Positions 35,968 to 44,155 of a stretch of DNA of 64,000 bases are shown piece after piece (the first letter of the stretch is position 1; each line of letters starts with the position of its first letter). The translations under genes were made by a program, and so were the position numbers. Source of the stretch: an uncultured Synechococcus sp. (GTDB lineage Bacteria; Cyanobacteriota; Cyanobacteriia; Phormidesmidales; Phormidesmidaceae). Under the pieces are notes generated by a model. That model saw only the letters and a list, made by a program, of their open reading frames with translations. It was not told where the DNA came from and searched no databases. The stretch is from contig CALDSK010000248.1 in assembly GCA_937911865.1 (NCBI GenBank), forward strand, positions 62,001-126,000. The letters run 5' to 3'.

Positions 35968-36298
35968 AGCAGTATGCTGCTCCCCTTATTAGTCTTTTTA
36001 ACAGTAGCCCTTTTAACCAAAATTCGAAAAATCAAAGTGTAGACCACAAAGTGTAGAAAGGTGTAGACCAAAGTTTGAACTAAAAAATGAGTCCGCCTTC
36101 AAAAGCATTAATTTTTAGTCGCTGAAGTGTTAACTCTTGCAACGAATGCGCGTGAGATTTACATGTGTTCCTCCATTCTCATGAAAGATATTACTCAGTA
36201 GAGAGCTCTGAGCTTATTCCTATTTAGTTTTTATTGGCTTCTTAGATGAGCTTCTTAGAGTGTCCCTTATCGATACTTTGTTTTAGGAGAGCGCATAA
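35968..36298. other. 331-bp gene-free region upstream of psaK
   Basis: Divergent spacer. A short direct repeat of AAAGTGTAGA occurs near 36035-36060. TTAGGAGAGCGCATAA gives psaK a good ribosome site (AGGAG at 36285-36289, ATG at 36299). The region should hold a light-controlled psaK promoter, but I could not fix its boxes by eye. Confidence 0.5.
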
Positions 36299-36553
36299 AT
36301 GCTACCTTTGCTTGCTGCTTTAGGCACCGTCCCCAATACCGTTGAGTGGGGGCCTAATGTTGCCATCGTAATGATTATCTGTAACCTACTGGCGTTTGCG
36401 ATCGGTAAGCAGGTGATTCAGATTCAAGATGCAGGGCCTGCTCCCGGTATGTTTTTGGGTCTAGGTCTGCCCGCACTGTTGGCTGTGACTAGCCTGGGTC
36501 ATGCGATTGGGGTAGGCGCTATTTTGGGTCTTGCTAACATTGGCGTGCTGTAG
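36299..36553 (+). CDS. psaK: Photosystem I reaction centre subunit PsaK
   Basis: Small thylakoid-membrane subunit at the edge of photosystem I, with two transmembrane helices that bind chlorophyll and carotenoid and help attach antenna proteins. Helix 1 is NVAIVMIICNLLAFAIG; the loop KQVIQIQDAGPAPGMFLGLG is conserved in PsaK; helix 2 is LPALLAVTSLGHAIGVGAIL. The N-terminal MLPLLAALGTVPNT is the usual leader, and 84 residues is normal. It is a single gene with a good ribosome site, ended by the hairpin at 36730. Confidence 0.95.
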   Translation: MLPLLAALGTVPNTVEWGPNVAIVMIICNLLAFAIGKQVIQIQDAGPAPGMFLGLGLPALLAVTSLGHAIGVGAILGLANIGVL

Positions 36554-36629
36554 TTTTTTACAATTTTTTTACAAGTACAGCCGACGTGCAGTTGAACCAG
36601 CGATCTCATCTTGCTGTGAGATCCCTAGT

Positions 36630-36666
36630 GCTTGAGCCGTGATGCTTGAGCCGTGATGCTTGAGCC
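36630..36666. repeat. 14-bp direct repeat, 2.6 copies
   Basis: GCTTGAGCCGTGAT occurs at 36630 and 36644, followed by the partial copy GCTTGAGCC at 36658. Non-coding, between psaK and its presumed terminator. Confidence 0.85.
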
Positions 36667-36729
36667 ATTGTGAATGAGATAGCGTGATCGCAGAATTGTT
36701 AACGGCTAATGCTGACTGCTCTAGAAAAC

Positions 36730-36771
36730 AGCCTGAGATGAGAATGGAGATATTCTTGTCTCAGGCTATTT
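36730..36771. terminator. Bidirectional terminator between psaK and the thioredoxin-like gene
   Basis: AGCCTGAGA (36730-36738) pairs perfectly with TCTCAGGCT (36759-36767), and most of the inner bases also pair (TGAGAAT with ATTCTTG by wobble). ATTTTC follows on the plus strand and GTTTTC on the minus strand. Its place between two convergent genes, 16 bases from the end of the minus-strand one, fits. Confidence 0.72.
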
Positions 36772-36786
36772 TCGTTCGGAGAATGA

Positions 36787-37104
36787 CTACCCGGCGTCAA
36801 TCACAGCCTGTAATCGCTGACGGAACTCGCCCTTGGGATGTCCACCCTTGACCTCACCAACAACGGTAAATTCACCTTCGGGATCGTCGCAGACCAGGTA
36901 AGTAGGCCAACCCATATCTGCTTTATCAGGATATTGACTGAGCAGTACTTTGCGGTACTTGCGATAGGTGGCGGTGTCTTGCATTTTAATGTCTACAAAG
37001 TCTAGAGATAGCTCTTTTGCCACCTTTTCGTCGTAAAAGGCCATCTTGTGACAGATGCCGCAATCTTCAGAAGAGAATTTTAGGACAGCTCTTGGCATGG
37101 TCAT
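36787..37104 (-). CDS. Thioredoxin-family protein
   Basis: A 105-residue thioredoxin-fold protein, probably cytosolic. The active-site pair is CGIC in FSSEDCGICHKM near residue 18, and the cis-Pro is in MGWPTYLVC. It differs from ordinary TrxA (no WCGPC), so its redox potential and partner are unknown. Similar short proteins are conserved in cyanobacteria. It is divergent from coaD with 42 bases between the two start codons, so the promoters overlap. Confidence 0.82.
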   Translation of the reverse strand: MTMPRAVLKFSSEDCGICHKMAFYDEKVAKELSLDFVDIKMQDTATYRKYRKVLLSQYPDKADMGWPTYLVCDDPEGEFTVVGEVKGGHPKGEFRQRLQAVIDAG

Positions 37105-37146
37105 AAACTACGTAGAGAACATCCTTATCATCCCACCGCCCCTTTC

Positions 37147-37638
37147 ATGATTGCAATCTATCCTGGTAGCTTCGACCCCATTACGCTGGGCCATCTAGAC
37201 ATCATCACACGCAGCAGTAAGCTCTACGACCGGGTAATTGTGGTTGTTTCACGCAACCCCAGCAAAGATCCTTTGTTCTCAGTCGAGCATCGCGTTGCTC
37301 AGATTCAGCAGGCGACCGCCGCTTTAGACAATGTAGACGTCGATAGCTTTGATGGTCTGACGGTATCCTATGCTAGAGCGCATCAGGCGAAGGTTTTATT
37401 GAGAGGACTTAGGGTGCTTTCCGATTTTGAGAAAGAACTTCAAATGGCGCATACTAATAAAACCTTATCCAACGATATCGAAACGGTTTTTTTGGCAACC
37501 TCTACAGAGTATGGTTTCTTGAGTAGCAGCTTAGTTAAAGAAATCGCCAAGTTTGGTGGTCCTATCGACCATCTAGTGCCTATGCATATTGCAATAGATA
37601 TCGAAAAGTGTTACGGAAAAGCCTCCTTTAAACAATAA
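37147..37638 (+). CDS. coaD: Pantetheine-phosphate adenylyltransferase
   Basis: Penultimate step of coenzyme A synthesis, joining 4'-phosphopantetheine and ATP. Nucleotidyltransferase motif YPGSFDPITLGHLDI at the N-terminus (the HxGH-type site), then VLLRGLRVLSDFEKELQMAH and the ATP-binding TEYGFLSSSLVKEIA. Length 163 residues is typical. The next gene is a Cdv3-like division protein 88 bases downstream, the same order that I recall for slr0847-slr0848 in Synechocystis. Confidence 0.96.
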   Translation: MIAIYPGSFDPITLGHLDIITRSSKLYDRVIVVVSRNPSKDPLFSVEHRVAQIQQATAALDNVDVDSFDGLTVSYARAHQAKVLLRGLRVLSDFEKELQMAHTNKTLSNDIETVFLATSTEYGFLSSSLVKEIAKFGGPIDHLVPMHIAIDIEKCYGKASFKQ

Positions 37639-37726
37639 TGTAAGAGGCCTTTTTGATCCGCGGCTAATTTCGAAGCCTGCTAGGCCACCGTCAACTCTGC
37701 TGAAAATCTTCCACCGAACAATTGTT

Positions 37727-38467
37727 GTGAACACTCCTGCAAACGGCGACTACTATCAAAATCCAGCCTCCGAGCGCTTCAGTATTCAGCAGGAGCTGGA
37801 TCGGATTGAGGAAATTGTGCTGGAAAGTACTCCGCTGCCCCTGACTGGAAAGGTTATGGTGGCGGAAGACGACTTACTCGATCAGCTTGATGTGGTGCGA
37901 GTGAACCTGCCTGCGGCGGTGCAAGAATCTGTGCAGATTGTGCAACAGCGCGAAGAAATTTTGGCCGAGGCCGAGCAGTATGCGCAAGAAATCATCACAT
38001 CGGCAGAAAAGCAGGCAGCCGCAATTCTCAACGAGATGGCGATTATTCGCCAAGCCGAATCTCAGGCGGCTCAGCTGAGAGCGCAGACTGAGCAGGAGTG
38101 CGCAGCCCTGCGCGGCCAAACCATGGCTGAAATTGAGCAACTGCAAAACCAGGCGCGTCAAGAGTGGGAAGAGACTCGCGCCCGGACGACCAACGAAGCC
38201 AAGACCATTCAGGAAGACGCTGATACCTACGCTGACCAGGTGCTAGAGAACATGGAGCGGCAGTTTATGGAAATGCTGCATGTGCTGCGAAACGGCCGTC
38301 AAAAAATTCAGGGCGGCCAGTCTTTGGATGTAGATAATACGACGCCACAGTCGCAGATTAATCCGGCAACAGGCGGCGCGCGCCCGATGAGTCGCAGGGA
38401 GGCTTCTCCCGTTGTCAGACCCGCGCAAGATCGTCCCCCTCTACAGCGCAACCCTGGACAGCGCTAG
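37727..38467 (+). CDS. cdv3: Cdv3-like (DivIVA-related) cell division protein
   Basis: A 246-residue protein starting with GTG at 37727. The N-terminal FSIQQELDRIEEIVLESTPL and PLTGKVMVAEDDLLDQLD are typical of the cyanobacterial DivIVA-like Cdv3 group. A long coiled coil follows (about 60-195; EILAEAEQYAQEIITSAEKQ and similar heptads), then a Pro/Arg-rich disordered tail. Cdv3 is known to be needed for normal Z-ring placement in Synechococcus elongatus. Position after coaD supports the assignment. Alternative: a generic ATP-synthase-b-like coiled-coil protein. Confidence 0.72.
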   Translation: MNTPANGDYYQNPASERFSIQQELDRIEEIVLESTPLPLTGKVMVAEDDLLDQLDVVRVNLPAAVQESVQIVQQREEILAEAEQYAQEIITSAEKQAAAILNEMAIIRQAESQAAQLRAQTEQECAALRGQTMAEIEQLQNQARQEWEETRARTTNEAKTIQEDADTYADQVLENMERQFMEMLHVLRNGRQKIQGGQSLDVDNTTPQSQINPATGGARPMSRREASPVVRPAQDRPPLQRNPGQR

Positions 38468-38561
38468 TGATCAGCACTTTTTTTAGAGCCTTTTCTCTGA
38501 GCTCCACTCAAAGCTTCGATTGGCGGCTGTAAGTGTTTAATGACTTGCCCATGATTGATTC

Positions 38562-39185
38562 ATGATCGGATATATAAAAGGCCTGCTTGCAGATAGTCAG
38601 AAGCTGCCAAACGGCAGAGTGATCATTACTGTGGATGCTGGCGGCGTGGGCTATGACATGCAGATCAATCCGCGGGTGCTGAGTTCTTTACCGGCTATTG
38701 GCGATCCGGTTCAGATTTTTACGCATTTGCAGAGCCGGGAAGATTTACAGGTGCTATTTGGCTTTGCGAGCAGGGCGGAGCGCGACGTTTTTCGGCTGAT
38801 GATTTCTGTGAGTGGGATCGGTCCGCAGATGGGGATGGCGCTGTTAGATACGCTGGGGATCAACGACTTGATTCAGTCGGTGGTCAATGGCAATGCAAAA
38901 ATGCTGACCCGGACGCCAGGCGTGGGGAATAAGACAGCTGAGCGCATTATTTTGGAGCTGAAGACGAAGCTGAGCGATTGGCGACAGCATTCTGGCATTG
39001 TGGCACCGACGGGTGGGCCCGTGTCGGCGGTTCAAGAGGATGTAGAAATGATGCTGGTGGCCTTGGGCTATAGCAATAGCGAAATTAGTAAGGCGCTGGT
39101 GGCAGTGGGGAGCAGTACGACGCTGAGTAAGCGTGAGAATACTGAAGAATGGATTAGAGAAGCGATCGCATGGTTAAGTCGCTAG
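38562..39185 (+). CDS. ruvA: Holliday junction branch migration protein RuvA
   Basis: DNA-junction-binding subunit of the RuvAB motor. Domain I is the OB-fold (MIGYIKGLLADS to VLFGFASRAERDVFRLM), domain II has two helix-hairpin-helix motifs (ISVSGIGPQMGMALLD, LTRTPGVGNKTAERIILELK), and domain III (VQEDVEMMLVALGYSNSEI) binds RuvB. Length 207 residues is normal. No ruvB or ruvC is in the window, as usual in cyanobacteria where these genes are dispersed. Confidence 0.96.
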   Translation: MIGYIKGLLADSQKLPNGRVIITVDAGGVGYDMQINPRVLSSLPAIGDPVQIFTHLQSREDLQVLFGFASRAERDVFRLMISVSGIGPQMGMALLDTLGINDLIQSVVNGNAKMLTRTPGVGNKTAERIILELKTKLSDWRQHSGIVAPTGGPVSAVQEDVEMMLVALGYSNSEISKALVAVGSSTTLSKRENTEEWIREAIAWLSR

Positions 39186-39606
39186 AGCGCAGTCTTTTTG
39201 GTCAAAATAGTGATTGAAAGGAAAACTTTCGCAGTTTTCCAAAAATCTTAATCTCTCGTATTGGCGACTTTGTATTGCAGCACGCTGAACTTACTGGTCT
39301 GCTAGCGCTTAGACATGGGTGATATAGAGGTTCTCCTACCTGTAGCGTTTGTCACTTGAATGAGGTAAGCACAATGGCTGAAAGCTTTGTATTACAACAG
39401 ATTGAGTGACTCGCGCTGCCCAGATGCATTCGGGTAACGCCATAGCGCAGTTACTAGAGTGCACAGCTTCTTCTCAGGAGATTTACTGTAGTAAGAAATG
39501 CGGACAAGGCGATAGGTTAAGCCCGTCTGTGGTTAGCATACCTACTGCATAGCCACCCTTAAAGAACAATCATCAATAAGGCTACGGCCTTGGGAAGTCG
39601 TTCTAA
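39186..39606. other. 421-bp gene-free region after ruvA
   Basis: Contains a hairpin GGAAAACT / AGTTTTCC (39220-39240) 35 bases after the ruvA stop, a possible transcript end although the T run is missing. The words CTTTGTATTGCAG and CTTTGTATTACAACAG recur 120 bases apart. A 12-codon frame from ATG 39374 is too short to support. Nothing else identified. Confidence 0.5.
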
Positions 39607-40878
39607 ATGGCCGTTCAGTCTACCTATCAAACTGTCTCTCAAACCGCCTCTCCAGCTGTAGAGAGTTGTTCAAGCCTCAGCAGTTGCACTCAAACGTATA
39701 GCCTCAAATCCAGACTAAAAGCTTTACTCGCTCCTTTGCACTGGCTCGATCAACGCTTGCAACAAACAATTGAAGTCAAAAATGTCCTGGTAGGCACCGC
39801 CTTTGAAGCGTTTCTGCTAGGCAGCGTAGTCCCGACCCAAGCACCCGCTGCCGCCGTTATTTCAGGCTCTCCACTGGCGAATTTGAAACAAGCGTTTGAG
39901 CTGTCTGACTTTGATGTTGAGGTGGTGCTAATGGCGATTGCACCCGAGCTCGACCGCCGCTACGCAAGGCTCTATGCCACGCTACAGGCTAGCAGCCGCC
40001 GCAGACCGACCGTGGGGCTTGCACTAGATTTGCTATGCAAGAGCACGGCAGAAAAAGACCTAAGGTTGGCTCGCTTCGATTCAGGTGCACCGCTTTTGCG
40101 CTTTGGCCTAATCCAGCTAAAGCAGCAGCAGCGTGAGAAAATGGAGCCTAGCGCAGGCGCAGAGGTCCATGTAAGCGATAGCTTCACGCTCAATCCTACA
40201 GTGAGTCGTCACCTGTTAGGGCAATCTATGCGATCGCAGCTGTCTACATACTGTCAGGTAAGCTGGCCGCAAAAGACCTATCATGTGACCAACAGCCCGC
40301 TACTGCCAGAGCTGCTAGCAAGATTGCAATCAGGCCACGTGCCGATGCCGCTATCGTTGAATTTCATAGGTGCTGGTGCAAAGCTACCGGCTGCGAAAAC
40401 AATCGCAGCTACTACGCAACGACCGTTGCTAATCGTTGATTTGCATCATTTACTAGACAGTGAAACTTTTGATGCCGCGGAAATCGACTACATTGCGCAG
40501 CAGGTGATTTTGCAAGGACGCCTGTGGCATGCTGTTTTGTACGTTAAAAGTGAACCGGTAAAAAATATAGATAATCGATGGTTTCCAGCTGAAATAGCGC
40601 GATCGCTTGCCAGTCAGCCAGTGACGCCTATCAAACAGCCCGATGCTGCTGAGAGCCTCTGTGATCAGCTTGCAGACTATCCTGGCATTGTGATTTTCGC
40701 GGGTCAGGCACCATTGGTTTCTTGGGCAAACCAAAACAAAGGCGTGATCAATGTCCCGTTTACACCGCTGCCTAGCGATGACGGTTCTATTCGCTGGTCT
40801 AGAGGCCTCAGCGCTGAGCACATCACGCTAGGAGATACAGAGTTGTTTCGTCAGAAGCTTATAGATGCTGCTTTGTAA
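39607..40878 (+). CDS. Degenerate AAA+-like paralogue of the protein at 24230-25744
   Basis: A 423-residue protein with the same N-terminal winged-helix variant domain as the AAA+-like protein at 24230: compare FELSDFDVEVVLMAIAPELD and LYATLQASSRRRPTVGLALD here with NLTLFEKNLLLMVLAPEVN and the DLPMVDLALRLLC block there. The AAA core is eroded: at the P-loop it reads FIGAGAKLPAAKTIAA (residues about 253-268), lacking Gly-Lys-Thr; the Walker B place reads AVLYVKSEPVKN; the C-terminal lid domain is missing, replaced by RQKLIDAAL-type sequence. ATP hydrolysis is therefore unlikely. The frame is intact across 423 codons, so it is kept as a gene. Function unknown; possibly a structural or regulatory partner. 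Confidence 0.65.
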   Translation: MAVQSTYQTVSQTASPAVESCSSLSSCTQTYSLKSRLKALLAPLHWLDQRLQQTIEVKNVLVGTAFEAFLLGSVVPTQAPAAAVISGSPLANLKQAFELSDFDVEVVLMAIAPELDRRYARLYATLQASSRRRPTVGLALDLLCKSTAEKDLRLARFDSGAPLLRFGLIQLKQQQREKMEPSAGAEVHVSDSFTLNPTVSRHLLGQSMRSQLSTYCQVSWPQKTYHVTNSPLLPELLARLQSGHVPMPLSLNFIGAGAKLPAAKTIAATTQRPLLIVDLHHLLDSETFDAAEIDYIAQQVILQGRLWHAVLYVKSEPVKNIDNRWFPAEIARSLASQPVTPIKQPDAAESLCDQLADYPGIVIFAGQAPLVSWANQNKGVINVPFTPLPSDDGSIRWSRGLSAEHITLGDTELFRQKLIDAAL

Positions 40879-40964
40879 ATATATGGCCTCTGAAGCGTTA
40901 CTTAAGACACTTACGAAAGACTCAACCCACAGCAGGTAATCAACGCTTCTGCGCCAGTCTCCTA

Positions 40965-41639
40965 TTAAAAGGACTCAATTTTAGACAAAGCCGCTTTGGC
41001 GGCTGCCTTTTGTGCTTTCTTTTTGCTTTTTCCCCTTCCTTGAGCGTAGGCTTTACCCGCGATACGTACTTCTATCACAAAACTTTTATCGTGATCCGGC
41101 CCGCTGCTTTCTACATCTACGTACTCGGGTGCCTCACCAGTCGTTCGATGAGCCCATTCCTGTAGCCGTGTCTTCTCATCCTTAGCACCTTGTTCTCCAG
41201 CGGCAGCTACCACAGTGTCAAAAAAAGGGAAAACGTAGGCTTTTACGCGTTGCATCTCTCTTTCAACGTCCAAAAAGTACGCGCCAATCATGGCCTCAAA
41301 CGCGCTACACAGTAACCGAGTGCTCTGGCGTGCGCCCTCTTTTTCTGCGCCCTTTCCCAGCCGTAGCGCCTGCTCTAAGGACAAAGCCTGTGCAAAACAA
41401 CAGAGCTGCGGCTGATCGACTAAAGCGGCTCTTATAGTAGTCAGTTCACCTTCAGATTTATCCGGATAGCGGGCGTAGAGATAGTCTCCGCTTAGAAAGG
41501 TGAGAATGGCGTCACCTAAAAATTCCAAGCGCTCATTGTGCGGTATGTCGTTCGCCTGCTCATTGGCAAAAGACCTATGGGTCATCGCCTGTTGCCAGAG
41601 GTGCTGATACTTAAAATCGGGTCGAGATAGCGTAGGCAT
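40965..41639 (-). CDS. rnc: Ribonuclease III
   Basis: Double-strand-specific endoribonuclease for rRNA and mRNA processing. The ATG at 41639 is preferred over GTG 41681, giving 224 residues. The catalytic signature NERLEFLGDAIL is near residue 35, and the second acidic pair lies in CSAFEAMIGAYFLD. The C-terminal double-stranded RNA-binding domain spans about 145-222 (KTRLQEWAHRTTGEAPEYVD to SKKKAQKAAAKAALSKIE). Both domains are complete. The divergently oriented AAA+-like paralogue ends 86 bases away. Confidence 0.96.
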   Translation of the reverse strand: MPTLSRPDFKYQHLWQQAMTHRSFANEQANDIPHNERLEFLGDAILTFLSGDYLYARYPDKSEGELTTIRAALVDQPQLCCFAQALSLEQALRLGKGAEKEGARQSTRLLCSAFEAMIGAYFLDVEREMQRVKAYVFPFFDTVVAAAGEQGAKDEKTRLQEWAHRTTGEAPEYVDVESSGPDHDKSFVIEVRIAGKAYAQGRGKSKKKAQKAAAKAALSKIESF

Positions 41640-41716
41640 AGCAGCAGGCGGTAGTTGAGATAGCGATGGCGGCGATCGCACCTCTGTTTTACCAGTTTAT
41701 TTCATCCGCCAAGCAC

Positions 41717-43579
41717 CTATTGTTGGGTCAGCCAGGCTTCTACCCCTTCGGCTAAGGTCCTTGCAAGCTCGCGCTGAGAGGCGTCATCCATAATCCATTC
41801 AAACTCTTCTGGGTTAATCATAAAGCCTAGTTCTAGCAAAACAGCAGGCGTTACTGAAGGCCTGGTCAGTGCCAGATTATTCCAATACACGCCGTACGGT
41901 TCGCGGTCTAACTCTTCGACTAAATAATCGTGCAAAAAAGTAGCCAGGTCGTGGGCTTGAGGGTAGTACCAGAAGGCTCCGATCCCTGCACGCTCTAGCG
42001 CATTGCCCGCATCAGGTAGCGCGTTGTAGTGAATGCTCAGCGCCATGGTTGGCTCAGTCGCATCAATCACTTCTACTCTATCGGCTGGAAAGAGATCGTC
42101 GTCGCCTTCGCGAGTCATCACAACAGTAGCACCGCGCGCTTCAAGCTCATCTCTAATCAGCTTTGAGACAATTAAGGTGACATCTTTCTCTGGATAGCCT
42201 GTGGGACCGCGTGCGCCAAAATCTTGATCGCTGCCATGCCCAGGATCGAGCAAGATTGTTGTTCCACTCAAGCTGTTGTTTGGTGGCGCGTGGCGCAACG
42301 ACAAAATCAAACTAGTGCCTTCGTAGCGCAGTTTGTAGCCCCACTGCTGAAGTGCTTTGAAGTGAAAAGTATAATTTGCGCTGTCGGGTAGAACAGAATT
42401 AAAATCCATTCTCTCTACAACAGGATCGCTAGAAAAATAAATAGTGTCGGTTTGGGGCGTTGTGTTGTGCAAGGTCAGTGAGAGTGACTGTCTCTCTTGC
42501 TTGATAGAAACAGGAACAGGCGTCTGAAGTGGAAAAACAACCTCAGTCCAGTCACCCACTTGGTCAGCGCTGATGCCTCTGATAATGCTGTTGGGGGGAA
42601 CAGATGCGCTGGTAACTTCTGTTTCCGCTTCTTTGATCCAGCCGCCATAGTCGAGGCGTAGCCATTCTCCTTCTCGCCCAGTAACAGCGGCGCGAGTGCC
42701 GGCCGGTAAAGGTGTGATACGAGAGTAGCTAGTACTAGGGCCAGTGCGGGCAACGCCAGCGGGTGCCGTGACTTGGGCGACCTCAAAGTTCGTCGGTGAG
42801 AGGATATTGACATTTCCAGGCGCTGGCTCGGTGACAGTTTGACCCTCGGCCTGAACGGTAAAGGTCGGTGCGCCCAAATCGCCAGGCTCTGTCGGCTGTG
42901 TGCAGCCTGCGTTTTCTGTGGCGCAGAGCGTAACCGGGGCGGTTTGAGACGTGAGAACAGAAGAGTTAGGCGGCAGGTCTATGCTGGTCTGTGGCGTGAG
43001 GGTGATGGTTTCGCTACCCAGTGTGGCGGAAACCTCTGCGTTAGGAGGTGCGATCGCTCTCAGACAAACCAGCTCGCCCGGCATGCGAGCAATGTCTACC
43101 GCAGGCTCCAGCGTTCCTTCTGCAAAGCCCACACCCTCTGGCATTGGTGGCTCACTCGAAACGCGGGTGATTGTCAGTGTCAGGCTTTCATCGCCTTGCA
43201 CTAAGGTAAATGTGTTTTCACCCATCTGTAGCGGCAGCGTCGGCGCAAAATGACCATCGCCACTGCGGTTCTCAATCGGCTGACCGTTGATGGTAACCGG
43301 CTCACTAGGGTCTGCGGTACCAATAAAAAAGATGCGATCGGCTACGGTTTCGTGTTCTGCCGGTGGATAAGCAACGAAAAGACTTGTCGGTGACGCCTGC
43401 ATCTCTTGAGCGACTAGAGAAGATTGAGGAGATAGGTGTGAAAGCTGTACGGGACCTGGTCTGGCAATGTTTAATTCGGTATTGTCTGGTCCGCTAGAGA
43501 TAGCCGCCTGGGGTAATAGCCCACCCGCTAGCACACTACCGAGCAGCCCAAGCGTTCCTTTCTTCCAATCCCAGTCCAT
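41717..43579 (-). CDS. N-acetylmuramoyl-L-alanine amidase with SH3 and AMIN domains
   Basis: Periplasmic cell-wall amidase that cuts the peptide from peptidoglycan during cell separation. Start ATG 43579. Order seen: signal-like N-terminus (about 1-30), two Pro/Thr-rich beta domains, a bacterial SH3 segment (about 270-325; ARTGPSTSYSRITPLPAGTR), an AMIN domain (about 330-430), and a C-terminal Amidase_3 domain (about 440-620). Zn and catalytic residues are present: DPGHG, EKDVTL, SIHYNA and LLELGFM. Length 620 is large because of the N-terminal extra domains. A 93-bp structured repeat lies in its 5' untranslated region, on the same strand. Confidence 0.92.
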   Translation of the reverse strand: MDWDWKKGTLGLLGSVLAGGLLPQAAISSGPDNTELNIARPGPVQLSHLSPQSSLVAQEMQASPTSLFVAYPPAEHETVADRIFFIGTADPSEPVTINGQPIENRSGDGHFAPTLPLQMGENTFTLVQGDESLTLTITRVSSEPPMPEGVGFAEGTLEPAVDIARMPGELVCLRAIAPPNAEVSATLGSETITLTPQTSIDLPPNSSVLTSQTAPVTLCATENAGCTQPTEPGDLGAPTFTVQAEGQTVTEPAPGNVNILSPTNFEVAQVTAPAGVARTGPSTSYSRITPLPAGTRAAVTGREGEWLRLDYGGWIKEAETEVTSASVPPNSIIRGISADQVGDWTEVVFPLQTPVPVSIKQERQSLSLTLHNTTPQTDTIYFSSDPVVERMDFNSVLPDSANYTFHFKALQQWGYKLRYEGTSLILSLRHAPPNNSLSGTTILLDPGHGSDQDFGARGPTGYPEKDVTLIVSKLIRDELEARGATVVMTREGDDDLFPADRVEVIDATEPTMALSIHYNALPDAGNALERAGIGAFWYYPQAHDLATFLHDYLVEELDREPYGVYWNNLALTRPSVTPAVLLELGFMINPEEFEWIMDDASQRELARTLAEGVEAWLTQQ

Positions 43580-43602
43580 TACCAATTCCTCACCTATCTT
43601 CT

Positions 43603-43695
43603 GTCGAGTTGCTTAGGACACTTTTGTCGGCTGAAACCGTCACACAGCAACGGGCAACTCGACTAGCAAGGGAAAAATGCATCCTTCCCTTGCTA
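43603..43695 (-). repeat. 93-bp two-hairpin element, copy B
   Basis: Read on the minus strand: hairpin 1 (43695-43664) has the 11-bp perfect stem TAGCAAGGGAA / TTCCCTTGCTA with a 10-base loop containing TGCAT; hairpin 2 (43663-43603) has a 10-bp perfect stem GTCGAGTTGC / GCAACTCGAC. Same length and order as copy A at 28646-28738; 52 of 61 bases of hairpin 2 match. It ends 24 bases before the amidase ATG, on the sense strand of that gene. Confidence 0.85.
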
Positions 43696-44155
43696 CACCT
43701 GAGCTTTAAAAAGTCATCTGACTTTTATACCAGTATTTCAGTAACCTGCTCAATTACTGACAGGCCTATTGAGACGGTGGCATAAGAGAAACGATAGCTC
43801 GGAGACCTACTGACCGAAGATCTGACTCACTAGGCAAGAAAAGCTGGGTAAAAGTGGTGAAGTCAATGTATCGCCTACACCTAAAGTCATTAGTCGTAAA
43901 TTGTCCACGTAACTTGTGCAGTAGATTGAGCAACCATTAGCTGTGCCCTTTGCCTTTCTAAACAATGGTTCCACGGATACTCTAGCGTAGTGCTGAGATA
44001 AAGCTGGGCTGCACAACCTTGTGGCACAATTAGATATTAAATTTTTGAGCGCTTGTTTTTGAGTCCTGATTGCTCACTTCTATCTTCAACTCAGCCGTGC
44101 TATAAAAACGTTTTTTTGTTTGTGAACAGTATGAAAAGTACACGCGAAGGAGACT
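43696..44155. other. 460-bp gene-free region between the amidase and pyrG
   Basis: Divergent spacer holding the pyrG promoter and that of the amidase. The 69-codon frame at 43807-44016 shows no domain and is not supported. The pyrG ribosome site is GAAGGAG, 4 bases before its ATG. Nothing else identified. Confidence 0.5.
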
